Assembly (NCBI GenBank): GCA_035771165.1
Contig: JAWNZC010000106.1
Coordinates: 62,001 to 126,000, forward strand
DNA: 64,000 bases
Direction: 5' to 3'
From: Paragorgia papillata
Lineage: Eukaryota; Cnidaria; Anthozoa; Scleralcyonacea; Coralliidae
Shown: positions 22,061 to 33,909 of the stretch, in pieces
Numbering within the stretch: the first letter of the stretch is position 1
Layout: each line of letters begins with the position of its first letter
Made by a program: the position numbers and the translations under genes
The notes under the pieces: generated by a model
The model's database searches: none
Told to the model about the DNA's origin: nothing
The model's input: the letters and a program-made list of their open reading frames with translations, nothing else

Positions 22061-23400
22061 TAACATTATAAGAAGTAGTATGGCAGATCTACTTGAAGAA
22101 ACCAAACAAGTACGTTCAAAATGGTATGTCCCACTAAATAAAATACAATTAAAATCATGACAAAAATTGATTCACTCCTATGATTCATTCTATGGTTTTT
22201 GTCTATAACTTAGTCTTTTATCAATTACTAATTAAATTTAATTAAAATCAAATTTAAAAACCTAGAGTTTTTCTCGGTTATCACCTAAACCAGCTCTTAT
22301 CCTTTTTTTGTGCTTCCCTAACTTCCCACGTGCAACCGTAACTCGATGGAGCATGCCAAAGCATGGACCATTTCTAAAATTGTCAATATTTCACTCTTTT
22401 TCAGTGCTATGTAAAATGGTTTGATGCACCAGAGTGATGGGTATCACTGCTGACTCTCAAGGACCATGCATCACTGCATGCCCACCATCACCACAAATGA
22501 CAACTCTTCATCACACAAGACAGCAGCTTCACATTCTGTACAGGTACAGTAGGTGCACAAGACAATATTGAGACACCATAATCAGTTGAAGCTCATAATT
22601 ATTCTTTGACTTAAAATCACAACTAACCAAACATGATTACTTTACATTGAGATAAAAATGTAGAGAATTGGAGTTTTTAGCAGAGGAATTACTGTAATTG
22701 TTTCTAATTTTTGTTGACGTTGGTGTTTTTAAATCTTTTTTTGCAGTTCTCTTACTGATGGTTCACCTGCAGTACAGCAGTTGTTTACATTGGCCAAAAA
22801 CTCAAAGTTAAATAAATGTCATACAACAAGCAAAAGAAATATGCAACCACAAGTTAGAACATTTAATAAATGTTGAAACAGATTTGGCAATTAAACAGTA
22901 GCACTGACTGTAGTGCATTTGTGTATGTACTGTAGTTGTACCTCCAAATCAACATATTAAATTACCAGTAGTCCACTACATCTACTTCATTTACTTATAA
23001 ACAAACAGGGCAAATGATGTACATGTACTAATTTTCGGACAATAAAATGTCTCTTTCAGTTTAATATAAATATTGCTTCCTAATAAATACATCCTAATAA
23101 ATACATTAAAAAAATGTTCTTCACCAGCAGATCTGCTCGCACAAAAACTGATTATTATGCTACTTAATACTCACTTTTATTTTATGTAAATAATTAACAA
23201 TGTTCTTTAAAATTACGGTATTATGGACTTACATTTACAATTGCTGTACAGCCGAGAGAAGTCAACCGTGTTAAAGCAACTTCAACTGGCTTAAGATCTC
23301 ACAACTAATCGAATTGTATATATATTAACTCTTCACCAATATCAGAATCTCTCGGAAATGGGAAAGAAACATCTGGGAAAACATTTGTGCCAAACGTTTT
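22061..23400. other. Spacer, possible orphan exons
   Basis: There is no recognised gene. A strong acceptor (TTTTTTTGCAG ending about 22746) precedes 45 open codons to a TGA near 22877 (includes DGSPAVQQLFTLAKNSK). A short ATG run at 22080 (ADLLEETKQVRSKW) ends at a GTATGT donor. These could be exons of an unrecognised gene, but nothing ties them together. Confidence 0.25.
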
Positions 23401-23404
23401 GCTA

Positions 23405-24203
23405 TCTAATGTCATGTCATTAGCCCCGAAAATCGACGAACTTCGGCAATCTAGACCTTGTTTGCTTGACGGAGACGTGGCTTCAGGAACATTTTCACAA
23501 CAATATTGTCGCTATTAGTGGTAAGATAGAGACAGCACGGTGGTGTGTATATATATATCAGAGATTCGATCCAATTTACCTTGCTAGACGACCTTTCCGA
23601 CCCTTCTTTTGAAGTTAAGTGGGCCAAGATCAGACCAGACCGTCTCCCAAGAGGATTCAGCAACGTTATTGTTGGGACAGTTTACCATCCACCAAGTTCA
23701 AATAATTCAGCTATGCTGAATTATTTGATGAACTGTCTTTCATCAATAGAATCGAAATTTTCGAATTGTGGAATCCTACTTCTTGGTGACTTCAATAAAC
23801 TCGATGTTTCAAGGTTGAAATCCAATTTCAAGCTCAAGCAGATCGTAAACTTTCCAACTAGAGCTCAAAACACACTAGATCTGATTCTTACAAATCTTCA
23901 AGATTTTTACGACACCCCAGATAAGAGACCTCCTTTTGGCCTATCCGACCATTTGTCTATTGAAGTCAAATCAAAATCGCGTACCCTACTTCCACAATCA
24001 AGGTTCAAGGTCAAGTCAAGAGACCTGCGGCAAAGTAACCGTCTCGCTTTAAGCTTATACCTGCAAAAATATACCAACACTCATCAGCGCTGGTACAACA
24101 TGCTCAGAGAAAGTATCCATACTTGAAATGTCATTAATACTGGCTTAGACATTATACTCCCTATACGATCTAAAACCATCCACTCGAAGGAACCGCCATG
24201 GAT
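23405..24203 (+). pseudogene. Non-LTR retrotransposon AP endonuclease, 3' truncated
   Basis: Frames read LAPKIDELRQS, then CLTETWLQEHFHNNIVAISG, then after a break an open frame from 23545: DDLSDPSFEVKWAKIRPD, VGTVYHPPSSNNSAMLNYL, ILLLGDFNKLDVSRLKS, FPTRAQNTLDLILTNL and FGLSDHLSIEVKSK. GDFN and SDH are the endonuclease signatures. After 24126 the linker (LDIILPIRSKTIHSKEPPWI) continues to about 24203, where the sequence switches to the antisense of a DIRS element. RT is absent, so insertion or deletion has truncated it. Confidence 0.85.
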
Positions 24204-25579
24204 TAAACCTGGAATATGTGTCGCTGATACCCGGAAATTGAACTTAGCCGTCAGGAGAAAGAGCTCGCGAATCAAATGCATAATCTTGTCGTCTTTGGAC
24301 GAGCCTGATCGCAGAATATGGACGACACTTTGGTTGTCACACAGGAATTCGATACGCTGGCGACCCCATACCGGTCCCCATATGTGGCATCCCAAAACAA
24401 TCGGATAAAGTTCTTTGTACGCAATGCCGAGGGCCCGCTGTGAGGGTAACCAAGCACAATTGAACCATTGGCCATTGTTGTAGGCCCCAAAGCCTTTGCT
24501 CCCAGAGGCATCGGTTGCCAATTGAAAGTCGGGCAATCGTGCCCAATCTGGTAAGTCAAAGAAGTACACACCATTCCATGATGGAAGGAATTCGCTCCAC
24601 CACTTCAAATCAAGTCGAGCTTCGATATTTAATCGGATAAAGCGCCTACCGTGTTGTGAATCTCGGAGTAAGTTAAATAAGCGACGCAAAAACCTGCGGC
24701 CCGGTACTACAACCGATGAAGCATGATTAAGTTTACCCACTAACGATTGAAGCTCCTTGGGTTTACACCATTTCTTATGTACCCACTGTTCGATTAAAGT
24801 CAATAGGTCGTGCAATTTGTCGGGTGGTAGTCGGGCCGCCATGTGTAGCGAATCAAGTTCGATTCCCAAAAATACTAAGCATGTTGAAGGGCGAGGTGGG
24901 TGCCAGTGTCCTTTGCAGCTTGGTCGATAGCGCATAGACAATTGGCGCATTCGTTGGATCCCGCTGAGTCGAGCGTAAAAAAGTTGTCCAAATAGTGCAA
25001 GAAGTCCGGAACATTGTAGTTGTTTGTTAAAACCCATTCGAATAGTTCCGCGAAAGTATTAAATATGCCGGGGGCCGAGCGTAGGCCAAACGGGAGTGCC
25101 AGGTCCACAAAGTATTGATTCCGCCATTTCATTCCCAAAAGATATCTGTCGTTGGGGTGTATTGGAACGATGCGATAGGCGCTTTTGATGTCAATTTTCC
25201 CCATGAGCGCGCCCTTTCATGTTCGTACTATCATTGCTATCGCATCGTCCACTTTAGAATAAGAAACCGGAAATTCGTCTTTGGAAATACCGTCGTTTAC
25301 GCTATGATAGAACGGGAAAGAGAGGTCCAAGATAAGCCGTCACGAATTCGGTTTGTTGTTCTTAGGAATGACGCCAAAACGATTAATTTGCAAGTTGGGA
25401 TACGGTGGGGTTTTTAGAGGGCCAAGAACTCTGCCTGTTTCTATTTCGTGCGCAAGATACTCATCTATCACCTCGGGGTGTTCGTTGGCCGAAGGGCAGT
25501 TCATCTTGGCAGCTTTCAATTGGATTGTCTCTGAGTGAAAGCTTACCCTAAAGCCCTTCACGTAATCCAGTGATAACAT
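24204..25579 (-). pseudogene. DIRS-type RT/RNase H
   Basis: Minus strand from 25579: FRVSFHSETIQLKAAKMN, NEHPEVIDEYLAHEIETGR, LQINRFGVIPKNNKPNS; then from 25204: GKIDIKSAYRIVPIHPNDRY and FVDLALPFGLRSAPGIFNTF. The usual YVDDF-like site reads HYLDNFF, so the catalytic pair is lost. From 24900: CLVFLGIELDSLHMAARLPP, a connection domain, and RNase H-like LATDASGSKGFGAY, FLCDNQSVVHILRSGSSKDD and FRVSATHIPG, where the element ends. The tyrosine recombinase that should follow is absent. Several frame breaks are visible. Confidence 0.85.
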
Positions 25580-25715
25580 AATTAACTTTGGAACGGTCCG
25601 GATGTGCGAGTAATTGCATTTCGAGATTGTTGATGTTAACTGGTGTGTGCGCCAAAGAGTGCGTGGGGTGTGCCAATTGAGAACTACGAGTAATTTTAGT
25701 GTTAACTTGCCCAGG

Positions 25716-27026
25716 TTATTGTACTGTTGATAGTTTACTGCGCGGATTTAGGTTACTGTGACGTGACTCTGCGCGACCGGGGGAGACGTTCCGGTGACCT
25801 TTGTCGTTTGGCGGTTGAACCTGAAATGGAATGGACATCGACCCAACGGTGGTCTCCTTTGTTGCATCCCGGGAAGTTGCATGCATGCCTGAAGCGACAG
25901 TACTCTCGGGGGCTAACACATCGGCCCCTATTCCACGATATACAGAGCTCCCGGGAATCTGGCGACCCCTGGACTCGCGGAGAAAGCGCTGTGGGCTAGA
26001 TCGAGCGTATACCGGTGACAAAGAACTACCATTGGTTGCTGTGTGATAGTTATATAGATCTGGCTTCATGGCACTCCAATCTTGGAGGTTACTTGCTTCA
26101 GCCTCGCGTCGAAATGCCCGATCGTAATTAAACCAAGCCCTGCCGCCAAACCGTTTATCCGTGCGGATTATTAAAGCCATATACGCGAGTAAATCACGTG
26201 CGCGGTGCGGAAAATAAGAACTGATGACAGCGGCATAGCTGTTCAAAGCTTCCACCCAGGTGAGGATATCCAGCGCATCCTGGTTTTTTTCGAGGGTTGA
26301 CCTTGGAAGAAGGGACGATTGTTGACCCTTCTATCGAAAACGACACCACCTCGGATTTGGGTTCCTCTAAGTTGTCGGCCGTTAGTTCAGACAACTCGAT
26401 GTACTTGTGAGACACGATTTGTGTCACTAATTTTGCTGGGATTGGGGCATGACCAGGACCCAGAATAAACGCCTTTTCGGAACCAAGGGTGGGGCGACTC
26501 TGTGTATTAATCGCACCGAACAACATTCAGTTGTCGATATTAAATGAACCCTGATTCGGGTTAGACTGACACAAGTTCTGTGTCAGTTCGTGTCAGACAC
26601 AAGTTCTGTGACACAAGTTCAAGTTCTGTGTCAGTTCGTGTTCTGGACACGCTCTGTCCGAGCGTTTTCACCGTCCAATACTGGGCCAACACCCATAGTT
26701 GCGAGGAACCTCGGGGCAACCAGCCTACCTGTTTGTGTGCCTGGAGTTCCTGTTGTATGCCTCGTCGCGTTGAGTGCGCCAGGACCTTGGGCCTCCTTTG
26801 TCCTTGTTTGGTTGTGACTCGGTTCTCCTAGCTGTTCCAGTTGGGCAACTTGGCATGAGACGGAGGACGATGGCGCGACGACTTTTCCAAACGTCTGAGC
26901 CATGGCAGTTTGTAGGCCGGTCAAAAACTCGGGTGACTGAAAGGCTGCTCCCCAATCGATTTTTCCCTCATCTGACTGAGCGGTCGTGTCATCGTGTCGT
27001 GGTTGCTCCTGCTCGGTCGACATCAT
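25716..27026 (-). pseudogene. DIRS-type Gag-like protein
   Basis: From the Met at 27026 (or 27023) it reads MSTEQEQPRHDDTTAQSDEG, FLTGLQTAMAQTFGKV, and after breaks RPTLGSEKAFILGPGHAPIP, KLVTQIVSHKYIELSEL, YAAVISSYFPHRARDLLAYM and WFNYDRAFRREAEASNLQDW. These blocks are typical of the first ORF of cnidarian DIRS elements, upstream of the RT on the same strand. Frames change near 26530 and 26250. A GC-rich stretch differs from the AT-rich surroundings. Confidence 0.7.
26565..26650. repeat. Short tandem repeat in DIRS gag
   Basis: Units of GACACAAGTTCTGTGTCAGT and shortened forms are repeated about four times. They interrupt the gag frame and probably caused the frame break there. Confidence 0.75.
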
Positions 27027-27227
27027 AAACCACTGTTGCAGTGTTTAATACGGTATACTTATTTTCCAATATCTAATTTAGTCTAACTCCAACACTGCGT
27101 CTGACTGCTAGGCCGTTAACGTGGCAATGACGACGCTCAACTAGTCAGTCTCCCATTGCCGCTGACCCCAAGCTTGCACCACGCGCAGCTACCTAGCTGT
27201 ATTGGTTATTGCATAACCTCATTTAAC

Positions 27228-27302
27228 CTAATTCGCATAACTCACAATCATAAACAAACAAGAAATATGGCGTAAATACACCTAAATATAACACTTTGAA
27301 GA
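27228..27302. repeat. Left arm of a 75-bp inverted repeat
   Basis: TAATTCGCATAACTCACAAT... pairs with 27597-27670 (ends ATTGTGAGTTATGCGAATTA) with a few mismatches. It lies about 200 bp upstream of the DIRS gag start. DIRS elements have inverted termini, so this may be a DIRS terminal repeat in two copies. Confidence 0.7.
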
Positions 27303-27596
27303 AAAGCTACAACAACATAAGCTTGCAAAGAATCAGAAATTTATTACATCTGGCAGCTACAGGAAGTCTCATATTCGTAAATTACTTATATAATATAAAG
27401 CTGAGTTTTTGTACTACAGTGTAGTGTTACTTATATTGTTCCTTAGACATTCAACTCACCGGTTCTGGCGGTTCAACAGTGCTATCTTGTGATACACGAA
27501 AGGCAACCAGTCTAGTCATCTTGATCAATGTCTAAGCTACATTTCTATGGTGGTTGCCTGCTTGTAACAAAAAGTTGGCTGCTTGTTATGGCTGTT

Positions 27597-27670
27597 CTTC
27601 GAAGTGTTATATTTAGGTGAATTTGCGTCATGTTTCTTGTTTGTTTATGATTGTGAGTTATGCGAATTAG
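27597..27670. repeat. Right arm of the 75-bp inverted repeat
   Basis: CTTCGAAGTGTTATATTTAG... through TTATGCGAATTAG is the inverse of 27228-27302. Just inside it, GGTTGCCTGCTTGTAACAAA (about 27550) is repeated directly near 27882. Confidence 0.7.
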
Positions 27671-29030
27671 AATAATCAGAACTTCACGCACGCTGATTGG
27701 ATGCATCCTGAATTTAGCAATTCAAATAAAACACAAACGTATATTAGACAGCTATTTACAGATATCCCATCCATCACATTGTACTTTCAAAAAGCTCCAT
27801 ATTTTAGTATATAAATCAATAATTACAGATGGCAACCCGCCTCACCTTCAAAGTATGCACTATCCGATACGATTTTGCATGGTTGCCTGCTTGTAACAAA
27901 AAATGCCATCAAAAGTAATATTTTGAAGCCTTGGCCTTGTTCAAAGTTATTTCAATGATGAATATCTTTTTACTCAATCTATGCATCAAAATTTATACAA
28001 AAATGAACATCAAGATATGGATAATATACTTGTGACAAAATTACATACTCAAAGGTTCAAAGCACTTACATGTACAACATTGAATATAAATCTTAATGGA
28101 TCAATAAGACTACTGTGCATTGCCGATCTCAAACTCAAAGACAAGCAACAGTGAGTAAAAACACTAATGGTACTTAGTATAATTTCATAGTGGAAAAGAG
28201 GCTTTCCAGCTTTCTGATTGGTCCGCTCAGCGGTGAATCTGAGGTGATAGTCACCGCCTAGTGCGGTGACTACCTAGCGCGGTGACTATTGCATCACAAG
28301 AAATTGTTCTTCAAAAGTAGTTTTGGAAAAGAAACTGGTACTTATTCAACACTGCACTGATTTTACTCGTTTCAGTCTCCCCCTCGGAGTTTTCATTTTG
28401 AAGTATGACATTTTAGAATTTGCTGGTCCATTGAACTGTTGATTATTATTTTTCAAAATAGGGTCTGTAGTTTTTGAGACAAACAAAACAGCATAATACT
28501 GAAAACATTTATCACTGAGATGTTGTACATATCAAATATCGTGAAAACAAACCTTTATAAAGGTAAGGAAGTATATTTTCTATAATTCTTCGTATTTTTT
28601 GTATGTTTTGGCTAGGTTTTGGTCGTAGCGATGTGGCGAAAACTTCGTCATGAGTGAAGAACATAAGATTGAACATGAATTAAGTGCAAAAAAGCCATAA
28701 CACAGGATCCAAAACACCAGAATAAAAGTCTTTTTAGCATATATTTGAATGTATGTACAAGTTCAATTCCAAAGTAGGATGTTGTTTACTCTTTTTTTGA
28801 AATTATTTACTGACAAAGATTGTGGCTTGCTAACATCGTCTGTGAATAAACAGAATCACCACTGTTAAAATGAAAGCAGTTGTTTAAAAGTTTTTGTTTC
28901 AATGTGATTGTTTTTTTATCAACCTCTGAAATTATACTAAAACAATTAGTCACCTCAGTCTCGGTGACTATCGATAGTCGCCTCGACTTCGGTGACTAAT
29001 TGTTAAATAGAACATACATGTGTATACAAG
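27671..29030. other. Non-coding stretch with small hairpins
   Basis: No gene is supported. 28235-28300 has several GCGGTGACTA and inverse TAGTCACCGC units. 28941-29004 is a near-palindrome. Confidence 0.55.
28941..29004. repeat. 64-bp near-perfect palindrome
   Basis: It starts AACAATTAGTCACC and ends GGTGACTAATTGTT, centred on GACTATCGATAGTC. A few mismatches lie in between. It shares the GTCACCG/CGGTGAC units with 28235-28300, so both may come from one MITE family. Confidence 0.8.
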
Positions 29031-29034
29031 TTTC

Positions 29035-29403
29035 CTACTCAGCATAACAAATATAAAACTCGTTTAGTAATAAAGTACATAAATAATAATGCAAAAATAT
29101 AAAGATACTGTTAATGTCAACACACTGTTTCCTCAGTCTGTCATCTTCATGAATGTTCCTTGTGTTCTCACATCTTGGATTTTGTTTGCAATAGTTTTCA
29201 TGAAGTCGTTTTTCACAGACAGTCGTGAGCCAGATCATTGAACAACTGTTAGTATTGCTGAAGCCATGTGGAAAACCTATGAACATCGCAATTGCTTGAC
29301 CAAAGGCATCAGAAAGTGTATACAGTGCCAATATAAAGATCCAGAATGTTGGCGTTTTGATTCTCATATCTGTACCGGCGATATTACTAGACCTGCTAGC
29401 CAT
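29035..29403 (-). CDS. Unrecognised open frame with signal-like N-terminus and Cys pattern
   Basis: The frame is 122 codons long. After an inner Met (MRIKTPTFWIFILALYTLSD) there is a hydrophobic stretch like a signal peptide. A segment with five cysteines follows (CSMIW..VCEKRL..NYCKQNPRCENTR..KQC), then a hydrophobic tail. I do not recognise a family. The first part, around 29310-29400, has a diverged partial copy at about 32900-32990 on the same strand, so it may lie in a repeat instead of a gene. There is no support from neighbours, which are all mobile elements. It may be a chance open frame. Confidence 0.25.
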   Translation of the reverse strand: MASRSSNIAGTDMRIKTPTFWIFILALYTLSDAFGQAIAMFIGFPHGFSNTNSCSMIWLTTVCEKRLHENYCKQNPRCENTRNIHEDDRLRKQCVDINSIFIFLHYYLCTLLLNEFYICYAE

Positions 29404-29878
29404 GAGAAAAATATAAGCTTACTACTGTATATCGTTGTTGGTTGTTCGGTTGCCACTTGGATGCAACATACAGTTTTGCCTTCGACGAAATTGTTGGTAG
29501 GTTTTCCAAGTAAGTTGCTTATATGGTTGATCAGTGATGTGCTTGATACAACGACAGAATAGGAACTAAGGAACATGACTCATCTGTAGGCTCCATATAT
29601 GGGAGGTATTGCGCAATTTTGTGTGGTGAAAAAAAAATATAACAAACGGAGCCGAAACCTAGACTCGGCCACCACAGGTAGCCCGAGTAATAATGAACTT
29701 ATATACCGCTTACATTACAAAAGTACTCTAAAACGCTTTACAATCATCAAGGAAAATACAAATAATAATATGAAATAGATTAAAATCTAAAATGGATATA
29801 AAATTAATAACTATAACATTCTATTTAAAATTATCAAGGTAATTGTGAAAAAGATATAAAATTACTATCAATGAACGC

Positions 29879-31134
29879 CTATTTAATTGTCTCGCTTTCC
29901 CGGACAGCTAGTGGATGATTATTCCAGATCTTTGATGCAGCGAGAATGAAGGCACGATCACCAAAGGTCTTGCATCTTGTACGGGGAACCTTTAAAATTA
30001 GCTGGCTGTTGGTGCGGAGCACATAACGACTCGCAGTCTTCACTTGTAACAGTTCAATTAAGTAGGGCGGAGCCATGCCTGCGAGAGCCTTGAAAACGAG
30101 AAGGGCGATCTTGAAGTGGATGCGAAATTGAACTGGAAGCCAGTGGAGGTGCTTCAGGACAGGTGTGATATGCAAGAAGCGAGAAACGGAGCAAGTGACT
30201 CGAGCATCAGCGTTTAGTACTCTTTGAAGGCGATCAATCTGGTATTGCGGAATTCCATAGAGTAATGAATTTCAATAATCCAGGTGAGTCGACTCTTCTG
30301 TCAAGAACTTCCTGATCTGCCGAATGTTGTACAGTCCACGAAAAGCTTTACGGCATACTTTGCCGATGTGGACATTCATGGTCGTAGAGCTGTCAAACCC
30401 GGCTCTCAAATTACGCACGGAGCTGGCGGGCTTGATCTCGGAGGAACCTACCTGGATGTTGTCAATGTTCACCTTGGATAACTGTTGGCGGGATCCGATA
30501 ATCAGAAATTCAGTCTTGCTGTCATTGAGCATAAGTTGATGATTAGCCATCCACCCCCGAAGGTTTCCATAGTTCTTACTACTTCATCTTGGGACGCGGG
30601 AGATCCAGGGCGAAAGGATAGGTATAGTTGCGTGTTGTCCGCATATCCCTGAACATCTGGTAGGTGTTTCTTTACAACATTAAATAAACGAAGACATTGA
30701 ATAAACGAAGACATCTTATAAAAAGTATGGGTCCGAGACAGCTTCCCTGGGGAACACCACTGGAGAGATCAAAGTCCCTGAAGCCGGTCGATTACAACAC
30801 GCTGTTTCCTCTCAGTTAGAAACGACTTGAGCCAGCGAAGAGCTTTGTCTATGATACTGAAATGAGTTCTCCAGTAAGTCATGCATGATGTTATGATCAA
30901 GGTGTCGAAGGCCGCGCTTGTTTATCCATATTCATGAGAATATCGTTGTGTACTCTGAGTAGGGCAGTTTCTGTTGAGTGATATTGTCGGTATCATGACT
31001 GCTTGGTGGGAAGAGGGGCATCTTCGCAACAATGTCCAAGAAGCTGGGGGAATGACTGCCTTCTCAGCCGTTTTGGATATAAAAGGCAGGTTGCTAACTG
31101 GTCGGAAGTTATTGAAGAGCAGTTCAACACCCAA
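29879..31134 (-). pseudogene. Reverse transcriptase of the 29.7-32.3 kb element
   Basis: In order: FRPVSNLPFISKTAEKAV (31100); motif A area AAFDTLDHNIMHDLLE (about 30900); GVPQGSCLGPILF (about 30745, split by a frame change); VQGYADNTQLYLSF, in which the usual YADD is YADN; NDSKTEFLIIGSRQQLSKV; and the C-terminal HLHWLPVQFRIHFKIALLVF and YLIELLQ. Several frameshifts occur. The HWLPV..RI.FKI block is typical of CR1/L2-group proteins. Confidence 0.85.
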
Positions 31135-31684
31135 CTTCTTGAGCAGTGGGACAATCAGCGCGACCTTTCAGTTCTCGGGAACACATCCCCCTTTCAATGA
31201 CCAATTAATCATTCGCGTAATGATTGGCGTCAGCTCATTAACACACTTCTTCACTAACCAAGTAGCAATAGGGTAAATATGACAACCAGCGTTGGACGCG
31301 GAGATAATTATGTCACGCACTTCATCTTCAGATACAGAAACGAAGCTCTCGAGTTTGACTGCAGGGGAGGAAATCGTAATTGCTGGCGGTTGAATAGTGC
31401 AACTTTCAATGTCCTCTTTTATAAGAGCGATTTTGGGGGGCAGAAGTACTAACCGAAATCATCTGCCAGCTGCTGTGAATTGACGTTGGGGTGGAAGGTT
31501 ATCTGAACGCTCCTTATAAAAGACAGTTCACAACCTGGAAGAGCTTCTTAGAATCACCTGTATAATCTTGAATGACAGTAATTGTTGGACGGAATGGCGA
31601 GAACACACTCAGTGAAGCAATGGTCTGATAAAAATAATGAAGGACGAGGAGAGAGTACTACGACGTCGCTAGAAGACCGAGTGA
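31135..31684 (-). other. Linker and RT N-terminal part of the same element, heavily decayed
   Basis: This lies between the endonuclease and the recognisable RT blocks. No continuous frame remains. Confidence 0.5.
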
Positions 31685-32330
31685 TTATGAGGTCAAGACA
31701 ATGTCCAGAGAGATGTGCGTGGCAAATGTTATAACATGTTGTACAAGTCCAAAGGTTTGCAGAAGGTCGGCGAACTTGTTAGCATCCGCATCAGATGAAT
31801 TATCCATATGGAAATTGAAGTCACCCGCAATTACTAGCACCTCTGCACAAATTACTATACTTTCGAGATAAACGGTAAACTCCTGAAAAAATACACTAGT
31901 TGGTACCAAGTGTACCTCAGAATAGGGTGGACGGTAGACATTGACGAACTTCGAAGTCGGCCATTGGCAGTTAGATTCCATTCAGAGGTTTCAAACGAGT
32001 GTCTTTGCTTTTCTTCGATGAGGCTGATTTTGAACTTTTCCCGAAACATAATCCCAGTCCCACCAACAGTCCGCTCTGACTGTCTAGGAACATTCCTGAA
32101 CGAGTAACGTTGTGGAGAGTGAAGCAAGAGCGACACTGTCATCGTTTCTAAGCCAAGTCTCGGTGACTACACACATGTCGATTTTTTTGTCAATGACATG
32201 ATCAGTAAAAACGTCAGACTTATTTCTTAAGGATCTTGCATTCACATTACCAAATCTAAGGGACTTGCTCGGTGGCAAAGGTTGTAGATTGCGCCTGAGT
32301 GAGACAAGATTTTGATGATCCCTACTACGA
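31685..32330 (-). pseudogene. Endonuclease of the 29.7-32.3 kb element
   Basis: The 5' end reads SLRFGNVNARSLRNKSDVFT and KIDMCVVTETWLRNDDSVA (32278-32140). After frame breaks come FVNVYRPPYSE, VLVIAGDFNFHMDNSSDADA and LVQHVITFATH (31981-31685). TETWL and AGDFNFH are endonuclease motifs. It differs in sequence from the endonucleases at 2.8 kb and 23.4 kb, so three separate non-LTR lineages are present. Confidence 0.8.
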
Positions 32331-32345
32331 ACCCGAGGATGTTTT

Positions 32346-33900
32346 CTTCTAGGGGCATGGACAGTTGAATTGTGTCCCGCGGGATATATCCGGTGTTTAC
32401 ATTGGCACTCGTAGTGGTGTCAACAGAGCGTTCTGTAATTACGCAAGGAATGCGATGAGACGGTACAATGGTTGTTGATGAAAAGGTTCCATTATGAATA
32501 TTTAATTGGTTATCGTTGTTCGGCCTTTGCTGAGTTCAAAAGCTAAATCTATTTTTACTGGTGTTGGCGTAAGATTGAAAGACACGGTGATGGAGTCCTG
32601 CTTTTTTACCTCTTGTCAGTTTGAGAAGACCACGGCATTTGATATTCATCCAATTCGTCTCTGACAGAGGAGCAATCGGGCAAGTAGAAGCGACACGTTG
32701 TTGAAGAGGTTTCCACCAGAATCGAAGTGATAAGAGAAATACTCTCGAATACGTATTCATCATTAGGATAAACAAGCTAATTTAAAAACCTTAGTATAAA
32801 ATTATCGAAGATAATGGCAAAAAAACTACCAAAATCTTAACATATTGTAGAGTGCTTGAAAGGGCAGCCAAGCCATATCGGCGCCGACATTCGCAACTTC
32901 ATGGCGTGCCAGTGTATACAGTAGCAATATAAGGATCCAGGTTTAGTTTGTTATCCTTGGCTGCGACAGCGTCTACTAGCTGGCTTTAGAATGGACTTCC
33001 TTTTTAACTCTATCTTCAAAACCAGGATTGAGGTGGTGAGACGCCACTTAGACGGATTTTGACTGAGAAAGAACCACATGAGGAATATACTTTTTTCCCT
33101 GTAAATTCCTTTGATGGTGTATTTATAATTTTTAATTATTTTATCCCCAGCGGTCTTTTCCTGCTGTTCCGTAAATTCATGATTGACTTGTAGCACCGTT
33201 CACAATTATGGCGATTATTTTGTCTTCGTTATTAATAACTTGTATAACTAGGCAGGTGTTGGTTGACGCGGCAAGTGTCCAACCATAGTCTGCTCCAACA
33301 GCTTTTCCGTTGGATTATCGTTGAAACCGGGAGACGTTTAACGATAGGAGTTGAAAGAGTCTCGAGTCTATATAAAATATAAAGTACAGTCTATATATAT
33401 ATAAAGTACAGTCTATATTTATATAAAGTACAAATATAAAGTCTGATTTTGTAAAGCATATTAATGCACAAGGACTTTACACTTAAGGGGACTAAAGAGA
33501 ACGAAATTGATTTACTGTCTTACCTTGTGTCCATGTCCATGGTCTCCCCTTGGAGCTGTCGTGGTTGTCAAACCAGGACAACAGATTTCAGGCTGGATGC
33601 ATGTTTGCAAATGGCAACCATGTCCTGCAGTAAATTAAGGGATAAAGGAGATGTTATACTGAATGGATGTGTTAGAAGCATCAATATATACTGTCTCTAT
33701 TTAATAATTATATACAACGCATTGATATCCTCATGTGTTGCAGTGATAGACGTGTTCATGCTAAAATGTACAAAAAATTGAAGTTTTAATTCATATGTAT
33801 CTAAACTGAATGTGATTAAAATGTTGCTAGCTGCAATATTGTACTGAAATTTTAACAGCATCATGATCAGAATAATATACATTAATTACAGAATTGTCAG
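32346..33900. other. Spacer with diverged duplicate and minisatellite
   Basis: No gene is recognised. 32900-32990 resembles 29310-29400 (shared AGTGTATACAGT and CAATATAA.GATCCAG). The open frames at 33464-33781 (plus) and 32951-33196 (minus) show no family resemblance. Confidence 0.5.
33366..33440. repeat. Minisatellite of ATATAAAGTACAGTCT units
   Basis: About four imperfect units of TATATATAAAGTACAGTC occur here. Confidence 0.8.
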
Positions 33901-33909
33901 TTATTTGCG

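Larger units (their letters stand above)
29680..32345 (-). mobile_element. CR1/L2-like non-LTR retrotransposon, degenerate
   Basis: A minus-strand copy with endonuclease, RT and a 3' end. The tail on the minus strand reads TTGTAAAGCGTTTTAGAG then GGTATATAAGTTCATTATT (about 29690-29745), the AAGCGC...TATATAA form common at CR1/L2-type 3' ends. No intact frame is left. Confidence 0.8.

Noticed and set aside
24272..24574. Extra minus-strand frames inside the DIRS RNase H region
   Set aside because: They are out of frame with the recognisable RNase H motifs.
26580..27028. Several overlapping open frames on the plus strand across the DIRS gag
   Set aside because: They are antisense shadows of the GC-richer minus-strand gag and of its tandem repeat.
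29266..29562. Plus-strand frame of 98 codons with Cys residues
   Set aside because: It overlaps the minus-strand candidate, has no family resemblance and no signal sequence.
30974..31276. Plus-strand frame across the CR1/L2-like element
   Set aside because: It is antisense to the RT reading.
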